Shown here one piece after another: positions 46,402 through 54,050 of a stretch of DNA of 64,000 bases. The notes under the pieces are model-generated. The model had not been told where the DNA came from and ran no database searches. It was given only the letters and a program-made list of their open reading frames with translations. This DNA is from G963676335 sp963676335. GTDB lineage: Bacteria; Pseudomonadota; Alphaproteobacteria; Rickettsiales; Rickettsiaceae. The stretch lies in assembly GCA_963676335.1 (NCBI GenBank), contig OY781057.1, positions 62,001 through 126,000 on the forward strand, given 5' to 3'. Every line of letters begins with the position of its first letter. Positions within the stretch are counted from its first letter, which is position 1. Both the position numbers and the translations under genes were made by a program.

Positions 46402-46985
46402 AAAGAAAAATCTTTTAAATTAACACTTTGTACATTAAGGAAAGGACCATTTCTTGTAGTTATGCAAATCATTCCACCATTATATGATTTACTTCTGATA
46501 CAATTATACAGCAATTCTAAGTTATCACCTCCTAAAACAGATTCAGTCTCATCTAACAACCAAAGATTAGCTTGACAGCTAAGTAAACGACAAATGACTA
46601 TTTTTTCTCTATCTTGAGAGCTAATATTTTTACACTTAACATGTATAATGTTTTCTATTCCGCAATAATGAATAGCAGCTATTAAAGCAGCCTCAGATTT
46701 ATATAATTTTGCCCAGGGTAATAAGTTCTGCAGCACTGATAAATTATCTTTTATGCCAAATGCATGCCCAATATAGACCGCATAAGGTTTACATATTTGA
46801 CTAATTTCAATGTTATCTAAATATACATTTCCCATATCAGCTTTTTGCAAACCTAACGCTATCCGTAATAAAGCACTTTTACCAGTGTGTTTATCTCCAT
46901 GTATATATATCACACCTCCAGGTATAATAGTAAAATTTAAATCCTTAAATAAAGGAATAACGCTAACTTTATAAAAAGTAAGCAT
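46398..46985 (-). CDS. ccmA: Heme exporter ATPase CcmA
   Basis: ABC ATPase partner of CcmB. Walker A is GDKHTGKSA (30-38) and Walker B LWLLDE. The usual LSAGQ signature is replaced by ISSQDREKI, and the P of the DEPT segment is T (DETES). The protein is 195 residues. Such wear is seen in reduced genomes; whether ATP hydrolysis survives is unclear. The start lies 2 bp after the TPR gene, so it may be read through from the accessory cluster. Confidence 0.83.
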   Translation of the reverse strand: MLTFYKVSVIPLFKDLNFTIIPGGVIYIHGDKHTGKSALLRIALGLQKADMGNVYLDNIEISQICKPYAVYIGHAFGIKDNLSVLQNLLPWAKLYKSEAALIAAIHYCGIENIIHVKCKNISSQDREKIVICRLLSCQANLWLLDETESVLGGDNLELLYNCIRSKSYNGGMICITTRNGPFLNVQSVNLKDFSL

Positions 46986-46987
46986 AT

Positions 46988-48709
46988 CTAAATCTCCCCA
47001 AGGGTATTTACCTCATGCCCATTTAACAAGTGGTCTAAAAATGCATTTTGTTCTGATAATGGAAGGTCTAATGCTGATGACAAGTCCTCTATATGTTTTA
47101 ATAAAGTGGGATTAGTATAAATAGCCTGTAATATAGGTGAATCGTATCGAATTTCCGGCATAGCGAATACAAGGCAGCAACAGTGCTTGCCATCATTTTT
47201 ATCTTGATGCGATACTTCTAAAGGTGCCATATAATCTTCAATTATTATTAGAGCAAAGGTATCAGCTGGATTTTCTATCTCATTTTTTTTAGATATTTGC
47301 AATCCTATTTTTCCTACATCATACTGAGCAAGTTTAGCAGCGGGAGAATTATATCTTGCGCCACCAGATTCTACACTTACATTGCTACATCCTGACGATA
47401 TCAAACCTTTTATTAACATTTGTCCAATGGAATTATGCTTCAAATCATTTTCTGTAATATTTTGTATTTGTTCTTTCCTAGCTTCTATAATTTGTAGGCA
47501 TGCAGACTTTGCTATCTGATCAAAATCTGAAATCGTATTTGCAATTTGTGTTATCTTTATCGCTTTTTGTTTAGCTGAATTCTCTTTAACAAACGTACTA
47601 ATAACCGATACTCCTTGTGATACTCTATCACCTACAACTGGTATTAAAGATAATAAAGATTCAACTGATGTCGATAAAATAGAGCTTGTATCAATCGCAA
47701 ATTTACCACTAGCTATCAAACAGGAAGTATTGTAAATTTGTGTCAGTCCAAACACAAACCCATCGTAATACGCCTTTAAAGCAGGATTAGTTACTATCTC
47801 ATTTTCATTTTTCTTTATCAACATCTCTTTCTGAAATAACGCCTGCATCACCTCCAACTCTTTCTTAATCTCCAATGACTGTGGAGACTTTATTTTTTGC
47901 TTTATAGCATAAAAATCCTTTATACAAGCATTGACATATTCCACATCCAATCTATCTGTATTTCCTTCTTTTAGTATTTTGGATGCTTTTTTGAGAGATT
48001 GTAATGCTTCTATATCTCTATGCAAGTGAAATAAAGACATCCCTTTACAGCAATATGTTGCAATATCTTTTGAATCAATTTTTAAAGCTTGATTACAACA
48101 CTCTATAGCTATCTCATAATGCTTCTTAGCTTCTTCATGTCCAAAATAATTATTTAATAATATTGCTAAATTATAATGAGCGTCTATATAATTAGGATCT
48201 ATCTCTATAGCTATCTCATAATGTTTTTTAGCTCCTTCATAATCCTGAAAATGATCTTCTAATAATATTGCTAATTTATTACGAGCTTCTTTATCATTAG
48301 GATTTAACTCTATAGCTATCTCATAATGCTTCCTAGTTTCTTCATAATCCTGAAAATAATTTTCTAATAATATTGCTAAATTATAATAAATGTCTCCATC
48401 ATTAGGATCTAACTCTATAGCTTTCTCATAAAATTTCTTAGCTTCATCATATTTATGATAATGATCCTTTAATAAGAATGCTAAATTATTATAACTTCTC
48501 GCAAAATTAGGATCTAACTTTATAGCTATCTCATAATGTTTTTTAGCTCCTTCATAATCCTGAAAATGATCTTCTAATAATATTGCTAATTTATTACGAG
48601 CTTCTTTATCATTAGGATTTAACTCTATATCCTTCTCATACTGTTTCCTCCTCTCTTCTATTGGCAATTTTGAGACATCTTGATTAATACCATTTTGAGT
48701 TTTTGACAT
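46988..48709 (-). CDS. TPR-repeat protein with an unfamiliar C-terminal half
   Basis: A 573-residue protein. Residues 20-215 are about five TPR-type units of 35-36 residues (ARNKLAILLEDHFQDYEGAK, KHYEIAIKLDPN), followed by two diverged ones. A 35-residue unit is repeated nearly base for base 315 bp apart. Residues 300-573 are unfamiliar: a hydrophobic helical stretch (SLLSLIPVVGDRVSQGVSVI), a helical segment (IKITQIANTISDFDQIAKSA) and a compact end with Cys-Cys-Cys in HCCCLVFAMPE. No signal peptide. TPR solenoids in intracellular bacteria are frequent host-interaction modules; an effector role is inferred. It sits 2 bp before ccmA. Confidence 0.75.
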   Translation of the reverse strand: MSKTQNGINQDVSKLPIEERRKQYEKDIELNPNDKEARNKLAILLEDHFQDYEGAKKHYEIAIKLDPNFARSYNNLAFLLKDHYHKYDEAKKFYEKAIELDPNDGDIYYNLAILLENYFQDYEETRKHYEIAIELNPNDKEARNKLAILLEDHFQDYEGAKKHYEIAIEIDPNYIDAHYNLAILLNNYFGHEEAKKHYEIAIECCNQALKIDSKDIATYCCKGMSLFHLHRDIEALQSLKKASKILKEGNTDRLDVEYVNACIKDFYAIKQKIKSPQSLEIKKELEVMQALFQKEMLIKKNENEIVTNPALKAYYDGFVFGLTQIYNTSCLIASGKFAIDTSSILSTSVESLLSLIPVVGDRVSQGVSVISTFVKENSAKQKAIKITQIANTISDFDQIAKSACLQIIEARKEQIQNITENDLKHNSIGQMLIKGLISSGCSNVSVESGGARYNSPAAKLAQYDVGKIGLQISKKNEIENPADTFALIIIEDYMAPLEVSHQDKNDGKHCCCLVFAMPEIRYDSPILQAIYTNPTLLKHIEDLSSALDLPLSEQNAFLDHLLNGHEVNTLGEI

Positions 48710-48865
48710 ATTTTTACTATCTAAATAAATATAAATAAACTTTTTAAAAAAATACCAGATTCATTTTTAAATATCTAGATTTTCGCATTTATATTAACAT
48801 CAAGACTCAAAAATTCCTCCAACATTAACAGTAATCGTGTAAATAACAAATTTAGTAACTACTAC

Positions 48866-51406
48866 TTACCTTCTCTCCAAACCTCCACTTTTTTTCCTCT
48901 CATTATTCGGAACCTGACTAACATTACTCTGCGCAACTTTATTCTGGTTTTTCTTAAAATTTTCTTTCATACTTTCTACCTGTTGCACCGCTTGATTCCC
49001 TACCGAACTACTTCTTGGTTTCCCTTCTACTTTTTTCTGTGTTTCTACCATAGACTTTGTTACTTCTTCTTTTTTCGCTTCTGGTACTACAGGTTTTTGT
49101 GTAATTGTTGGTTCCACAACCATTGATTCCTTAAGTTTAGACGAAGCAACCGTGGACTGCGATAGATTTTTTATACTTTCGACCGCAGGTTTTTCAATAT
49201 TAGGCTCCACAACCATAGGCTGCGTAACCTTTGGCTGTGTTTCAGCTGATTTATCAACCGTGGATGGCTTGACCTTAGATTGCGTTTCAGGTTTTATTGC
49301 ATTACCAACGCTGGGCTGTTGTGGCTCAGGGGTCACTTTATTAGACTTAGACTGTACTACAGACTTTACTTTATCAACCATGGCCGATACTCCAGACTTT
49401 ACTTTATCAACCATGGCTGATACCCCATTTGCTTTATCAACCGCGGCCGATACTCCAGACTTTACTTTATCAACCATGGCCGATACTCCAGACTTTACTT
49501 TATCAACCGCGGCCTGTGCTACAGATTTGATTTTATCAAGCATGGACGGTGCAGGAGTTTTATTTTTTTGCACTTCATCTACACTTTTTGTATCGTTTTT
49601 CGCTTCTGGTAATTTAGACTCTGGTTTTTTTTTCTCTTCTTCTACTACACTTTTTGTATCGTTTTTCGCTTCTTGTACTACATCTTCCGCTTTTTTTACT
49701 TGAGACTGTGTGTTGTTTTTCGCTTCTTGCACTACAGATTCTTTATTATTTTTCACTTCTGGTGTTACAGTTGATATATATTTTTTCTCTCCTGAAGGTA
49801 TTACATTTACACTTTTGGGATCTTTTGCTATCGAATCCATTGCTGCTTGTATTGCGTTAGCTGCCTCTTTCATATTTTGATTTCCGGTATGTTCATACAC
49901 GGTTTGCACTGCTTTAAGTGCACTGTTTAGTATGTTTTTAAGTTTTTCAGAATCCATTGGCTCATCAGATATTACTATTACGCTACTTTGCTTTCCAGTA
50001 CTTTGTTTTTCAGGAGGGGTTTGCGCTTCACTACTTTGTTTTTCAGGGCTTTGTTCTTTAGGGCTTTGTTTTTTAGGACTTTGTTTTTTAGGATCTTTTA
50101 ATAACGTTGGATCTTTTTCGAATGAATCCTTTGCTTTTTCAACTGCTTCAAGTGCTTTTTTTGCATAGAGGTCATTGGGAATATGCAAAACCACGACTTT
50201 TACATCTTCATATGCATCATTTAGCATTTTTTTACAATCGTCTACTGTAGGCGTTTGAGACTCTTTGTTGCTATCCTTTTCTTTTAATTCCTCTTTTTGA
50301 TTTAATTTATTTTCATTTGCTTTTGCTTCTTCCTTTTTTTCTTCGTTCTCATAGATTTTTGAATTATTCCATAATTTCTCCTTATCTTTATAAAGCTGCG
50401 CCCTGAGTCGCATTCTTTCTTCTGAAGGAGATTCTATTTTTTGTTCGGCTTCTTTTTCTTTTTCTGAAAAACTTTTTACTGCTCTGCTAATTTTACCTAT
50501 TGCATCTAAATATTTTTCATTACCTATACCACTATCTAAATCATTTTGTACTCCTTTAATAGTTTGACGGAATGCCTCTACATTGCTTTTCTTTTCTGGA
50601 TCAGATAAAGTTTTAGCGAAATCTTTGCTATTTTCGTTAAGCATAAATAAAGATTCTCTAACATCTGTTTTTAGCTTTTCGTTTTCCTTAATTAATTGAT
50701 CCTTTTCCTTATTTACCGATGCTACAAATTCTTTACTTATTTCTTGAAACGATTTCTTATCGACGTCTATCCCTCTTCTTGCAGCCATGTTTTTTACTTT
50801 GTTTTCAGCTATCTCTTTTTTAGCAGGATCATCAAACTTAAACTGATTAACATTATTCAAAGTGTTAACAAGTTTATCAGTATCAGCAAATTTATACGCA
50901 TTGCTATTTTTATCTAATTTATTTTCATTAAGAGCTAATTTTCCAAGTTTATCGTATATACCTTTTTCAAATTCTTGTACTTTTTTTTCAAATTCTTTAA
51001 AAGAACCTACTTCTTGAGAAGTATTTTTTGAAACCTCAGCTTTTATAGATGGTGATTCTTTCAACTTTTCTTCTTTAGAAGATATCGAATCATCCTTGGT
51101 AATATCCGAGCTCTTTTTTTTATTTAATTCTTCAAATTGATTTATTTTCTCTTTAACAGATATGGATGTATTCTTTTTTAAATCGTCTATTGTTTCAATT
51201 TTTTTAGATGGTGATTCTTTCAACTTTTCTTCTTTAGAAGATATCGAATCATCCTTGGTAATATCCGAGCTCTTTTTTTTATTTAATTCTTCAAATTGAT
51301 TTATTTTCTCTTTAACAGATATGGATGTATTCTTTTTTAAATCGTCTATTGTTTCAATTTTTTTATCAAAGTTATTTCCTTGAAGTGGATCATCATTTTT
51401 AGACAT
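48866..51406 (-). CDS. 846-residue repetitive, coiled-coil-rich protein, candidate effector
   Basis: No family recognised. Order of parts: two almost identical 53-residue units (15-67 and 68-120, IETIDDLKKNTSISVKEKIN); a long charged coiled-coil part (120-340); two related 50-residue helical modules (about 388-440 MLNDAYEDVKVVVLH and 485-537 ILNSALKAVQTVYEH) joined by a KQSP-rich linker; a block of AKNDTKSV repeats; five 11-mer amphipathic repeats of the type VDKVKSGVSAM (about 625-690); then a Pro/Val/Glu/Lys-rich tail. The 11-mers look like lipid-binding amphipathic helices. No signal peptide is present. Host interaction is inferred from architecture only. Confidence 0.65.
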   Translation of the reverse strand: MSKNDDPLQGNNFDKKIETIDDLKKNTSISVKEKINQFEELNKKKSSDITKDDSISSKEEKLKESPSKKIETIDDLKKNTSISVKEKINQFEELNKKKSSDITKDDSISSKEEKLKESPSIKAEVSKNTSQEVGSFKEFEKKVQEFEKGIYDKLGKLALNENKLDKNSNAYKFADTDKLVNTLNNVNQFKFDDPAKKEIAENKVKNMAARRGIDVDKKSFQEISKEFVASVNKEKDQLIKENEKLKTDVRESLFMLNENSKDFAKTLSDPEKKSNVEAFRQTIKGVQNDLDSGIGNEKYLDAIGKISRAVKSFSEKEKEAEQKIESPSEERMRLRAQLYKDKEKLWNNSKIYENEEKKEEAKANENKLNQKEELKEKDSNKESQTPTVDDCKKMLNDAYEDVKVVVLHIPNDLYAKKALEAVEKAKDSFEKDPTLLKDPKKQSPKKQSPKEQSPEKQSSEAQTPPEKQSTGKQSSVIVISDEPMDSEKLKNILNSALKAVQTVYEHTGNQNMKEAANAIQAAMDSIAKDPKSVNVIPSGEKKYISTVTPEVKNNKESVVQEAKNNTQSQVKKAEDVVQEAKNDTKSVVEEEKKKPESKLPEAKNDTKSVDEVQKNKTPAPSMLDKIKSVAQAAVDKVKSGVSAMVDKVKSGVSAAVDKANGVSAMVDKVKSGVSAMVDKVKSVVQSKSNKVTPEPQQPSVGNAIKPETQSKVKPSTVDKSAETQPKVTQPMVVEPNIEKPAVESIKNLSQSTVASSKLKESMVVEPTITQKPVVPEAKKEEVTKSMVETQKKVEGKPRSSSVGNQAVQQVESMKENFKKNQNKVAQSNVSQVPNNERKKSGGLERR
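51047..51364 (-). repeat. Tandem 159-bp coding repeat (two units)
   Basis: Units 51206-51364 and 51047-51205 are close to identical and encode the two N-terminal 53-residue repeats of the 846-residue protein. Near-identity at the DNA level suggests a recent duplication or ongoing copy-number change. Confidence 0.85.
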
Positions 51407-51449
51407 AAGACTTACCTATTAAATAATTTTATATATTTAACTTTTCTCT

Positions 51450-51542
51450 TACTACCCCGGCGTTAAAAGGTTATATTTTGTATTAAAGCTATAGCGCATC
51501 ATATTAGGTAAAAAATCATAATTTTTTAACGCCGGGGTAGTA
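51450..51542. repeat. 93-bp GC-rich inverted-repeat element
   Basis: Perfect 19-bp arms TACTACCCCGGCGTTAAAA (51450-51468) and its complement TTTTAACGCCGGGGTAGTA (51524-51542) enclose 55 bp. The arms are far richer in G+C than the flanks. It lies between the start of the 846-residue gene and a decayed gatB fragment. The form fits a miniature inverted-repeat element or the termini of a collapsed insertion sequence; a transcription terminator is possible but the loop is long. No target duplication is evident. Confidence 0.7.
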
Positions 51543-51713
51543 GTAATTTATTGGCTATGTTAGAATTTACTTTACCTTTTAGGTTTTTTCACAATCTGAT
51601 ACATTAAAAAATCAAAAGATTTTTCTTTTCCAGATTTGTATTCATTTACAATATTAGCATATTCTTGAATAACCTAAAAATTATATTTGTGATTTTGGCG
51701 CCATCTGAGGTTT
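51543..51713 (-). pseudogene. Decayed second copy of the gatB 3' end
   Basis: This stretch aligns base by base with the 3' end of gatB (about 54070-54245): both contain ATTAAAAAATCAAAAGATTT and TGTATTCATTTACAATATTA, with scattered substitutions and short gaps elsewhere. In the gatB frame a TAG replaces the CAA codon of IIFQVIQE, so it is non-coding. It stands upstream of the 846-residue gene just as gatB itself stands upstream of the 745-residue gene. Confidence 0.85.
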
Positions 51714-51798
51714 AAAGCCATAAAATACCTTGCAAAGTCGGTTAATTTTGTTTTTTTGGTGTCTAGATAAATAGGTGCAGTATATAAACAATTTTTTT

Positions 51799-54036
51799 TT
51801 ACACCCCCCTCCCATCCATTCTTGGTTTTTTATTATTGATGCGCACATTAGAGGATACAGAGGTCTTTTGTGAACCTTTTTTTATTGCTTCTATTAGTTT
51901 TTGATTTCCTTTAGCAATATTTTTTACTCTATCTCTTGTAGCTTTTTGTTTAATTCTTTCACCCTCTTTTACTAGGTCGCCTTTTCCCATTTTATCTATT
52001 TGTTCATTCTTGATTTTTAATAATGCGCTTATCTTTTCTGAACTTTCTTTACTATATGCCTTTTCTTGACTATATGCTTTTTCATATGCTTTTTTTAATC
52101 CTTCTTTAATTTCTTTTAAATTTTCTTCTTTCGGTGGCGTTTGTTTCATTCCTACTTCTTTTAATTGTTCTTTAGGTTTCATTTCTGCTTTGGATGGCTC
52201 TTTTTTAGCGTTAACCGCTTCTATTGGTTTATTATTTACTTTATCTAATTTTTGACCTTGTTCTTTAGGAGATTTTGTAAATGTAGATTTAATTGTTTTT
52301 ATTAATTTATTACCAAGTTCTTTCATTTTATCTCCTACTTTTGAAATAAAAGATTTTTTTCCTTGCTCTACTTTATTTTCTTGATTTTTAGATACTTCAT
52401 TATTTTTATCAGTAGTGATTTTGGGGATAGTATTTTTATTTTTATCAAGTATAATACTATCATTAAGACTTTTATTATCTTTTATACTACTCTTGTTAGC
52501 AACGTCTTGATTAGATATAGTGCTTTCATTAAGCTTGCTTGACTTAATTACAGAAGAATCCATTTGTTTTTCAGGTACTTCAATAATTGGTTCCAGTTTA
52601 TTTGTTTTTTTAGAATTTTGATCTATTTTTGCATTAACTTTTTTTAATCTTTCATTTAGTTTAGATACATCATTATTTTTATTAGTATCGATTTTTGGGA
52701 TAGTATTTTTATCAGTAGCGATTTCTAGGAAAGTATTTTTATCAAGTACAATACTCTCATTAAGACTTTTATTATCTTCTATACTACTCTTGTTAACAAC
52801 GTCTTGATTAGATATAGTGCTTTCATTAAGCTTGCTTGACTTAATTACAGAAGAATCCATTTGTTTTTCAGGTACTTCAATAATTGGTTCCAGTTTATTT
52901 GTTTTTTTAGAATTTTGATCTATTTTTGCATTAACTTTTTTTAATCTTTCATTTAGTTTAGATACATCATTATTTTTATTAGTATCGATTTTTGGGATAG
53001 TATTTTTATCAGTAGCGATTTCTAGGAAAGTATTTTTATCAAGTACAATACTCTCATTAAGACTTTTATTATCTTCTATACTACTCTTGTTAACAACGTC
53101 TTGATTAGATATAGTGCTTTCATTAAGCTTGCTTGACTTAATTACAGAAGAATCCATTTGTTTTTCAGGTACTTCAATAATTGGTTCCAGTTTATTTGTT
53201 TTTTTAGAATTTTGATCTATTTTTGCATTAACTTTTTTTAATCCTTCATTTAGTTTAGATACATCATTATTTTTATCAGTAGCGATTTCTAGGAAAGTAT
53301 TTTTATCAAGTACAATACTCTCATTAAGACTTTTATTATCTTCTATACTACTCTTGTTAACAACGTCTTGATTAGATATAGTGCTTTCATTAAGCTTGCT
53401 TGACTTAATTACAGAAGAATCCATTTGTTTTTCAGGTACTTCAATAATTGGTTCCAGTTTATTTGTTTTTTTAGAATTTCGATCTATTTTTGCATTAACT
53501 TTTTTTAATCTTTCATTTAGTTTAGATACATCATTATTTTTATCAGTATCGATTTTTGGGATAGTATTTTTATCAGTAGCGATTTCTAGGAAAGTATTTT
53601 TATCAAGTACAATACTCTCATTAAGACTTTTATTATCTTCTATACTACTCTTGTTAACAACGTCTTGATTAGATATAGTGCTTTCATTAAGCTTGCTTGA
53701 CTTAATTACAGAAGAATCCATTTGTGATTTGTTATCCAACTTACTTTCATTTCCTAATTCTTTTTTATATTTCTCTAATTCTTTATCAAGTTCTTTTTCG
53801 GACGTACCAAATAATTTATTGTTTAGATCATTGAATTTATCATCTATTTTATCCTGATTAGCACTTAATTCTTTATTTTCCTTAACTGCTTTATAAAAAT
53901 CTTGTTCAGATTGTTCGAATATAGGATTAGTTTTACTAAGATCTTTTAGGACTTTTTCAAAATTCTTATCCATTTTTTCAAGATCTCGTTGTATTTCTTG
54001 TAGTATTTTTTGATCTTCATTTTCTTCTTTAGACAT
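51799..54036 (-). CDS. 745-residue tandem-repeat protein, candidate effector
   Basis: No family recognised. An N-terminal coiled coil (1-100) leads into four units of a 99-residue repeat (one shortened to 89) beginning MDSSVIKSSKLNESTISNQD and containing EPIIEVPEKQ, then a fifth partial, more diverged unit. The C-terminal 200 residues are Lys/Glu-rich helices with a basic end. The upstream in-frame TTG at 54054 overlaps the gatB stop, but ATG 54036 has GAGGG before it and gives MSKEENEDQ, like the MSK starts of its neighbours. The end of the gene contains a run of six G. No signal peptide. Host interaction is inferred. Confidence 0.68.
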   Translation of the reverse strand: MSKEENEDQKILQEIQRDLEKMDKNFEKVLKDLSKTNPIFEQSEQDFYKAVKENKELSANQDKIDDKFNDLNNKLFGTSEKELDKELEKYKKELGNESKLDNKSQMDSSVIKSSKLNESTISNQDVVNKSSIEDNKSLNESIVLDKNTFLEIATDKNTIPKIDTDKNNDVSKLNERLKKVNAKIDRNSKKTNKLEPIIEVPEKQMDSSVIKSSKLNESTISNQDVVNKSSIEDNKSLNESIVLDKNTFLEIATDKNNDVSKLNEGLKKVNAKIDQNSKKTNKLEPIIEVPEKQMDSSVIKSSKLNESTISNQDVVNKSSIEDNKSLNESIVLDKNTFLEIATDKNTIPKIDTNKNNDVSKLNERLKKVNAKIDQNSKKTNKLEPIIEVPEKQMDSSVIKSSKLNESTISNQDVVNKSSIEDNKSLNESIVLDKNTFLEIATDKNTIPKIDTNKNNDVSKLNERLKKVNAKIDQNSKKTNKLEPIIEVPEKQMDSSVIKSSKLNESTISNQDVANKSSIKDNKSLNDSIILDKNKNTIPKITTDKNNEVSKNQENKVEQGKKSFISKVGDKMKELGNKLIKTIKSTFTKSPKEQGQKLDKVNNKPIEAVNAKKEPSKAEMKPKEQLKEVGMKQTPPKEENLKEIKEGLKKAYEKAYSQEKAYSKESSEKISALLKIKNEQIDKMGKGDLVKEGERIKQKATRDRVKNIAKGNQKLIEAIKKGSQKTSVSSNVRINNKKPRMDGRGV
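52387..53721 (-). repeat. Tandem array of 297-bp coding repeats
   Basis: Units in coding order: 53425-53721 (297 bp), 53158-53424 (267 bp, missing ten codons), 52861-53157 (297 bp), 52564-52860 (297 bp), and a partial 52387-52563. The full units are almost identical in DNA, so the array is young or homogenized by recombination. It encodes the 99-residue repeats of the 745-residue protein. Confidence 0.9.
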
Positions 54037-54050
54037 AATATTTCCCTCAA

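Noticed and set aside
49152..49703. Plus-strand frame of 183 codons opposite the 846-residue gene, rich in Asp, Phe, Leu, Ser and Thr
   Set aside because: It is the antisense of the VDKVKSGVSAM repeats. Its apparent repeats mirror the real gene and it has no ribosome binding site or family motif.
53381..53668. Plus-strand 95-codon hydrophobic frame
   Set aside because: Antisense shadow of the 297-bp repeat array; its hydrophobicity comes from complementing Lys/Asn/Asp codons.
52387..53721. Possible CRISPR-like array because of regular direct repeats
   Set aside because: Units are about 297 bp, contiguous and coding, without short repeats separated by unique spacers, and no cas genes are present.
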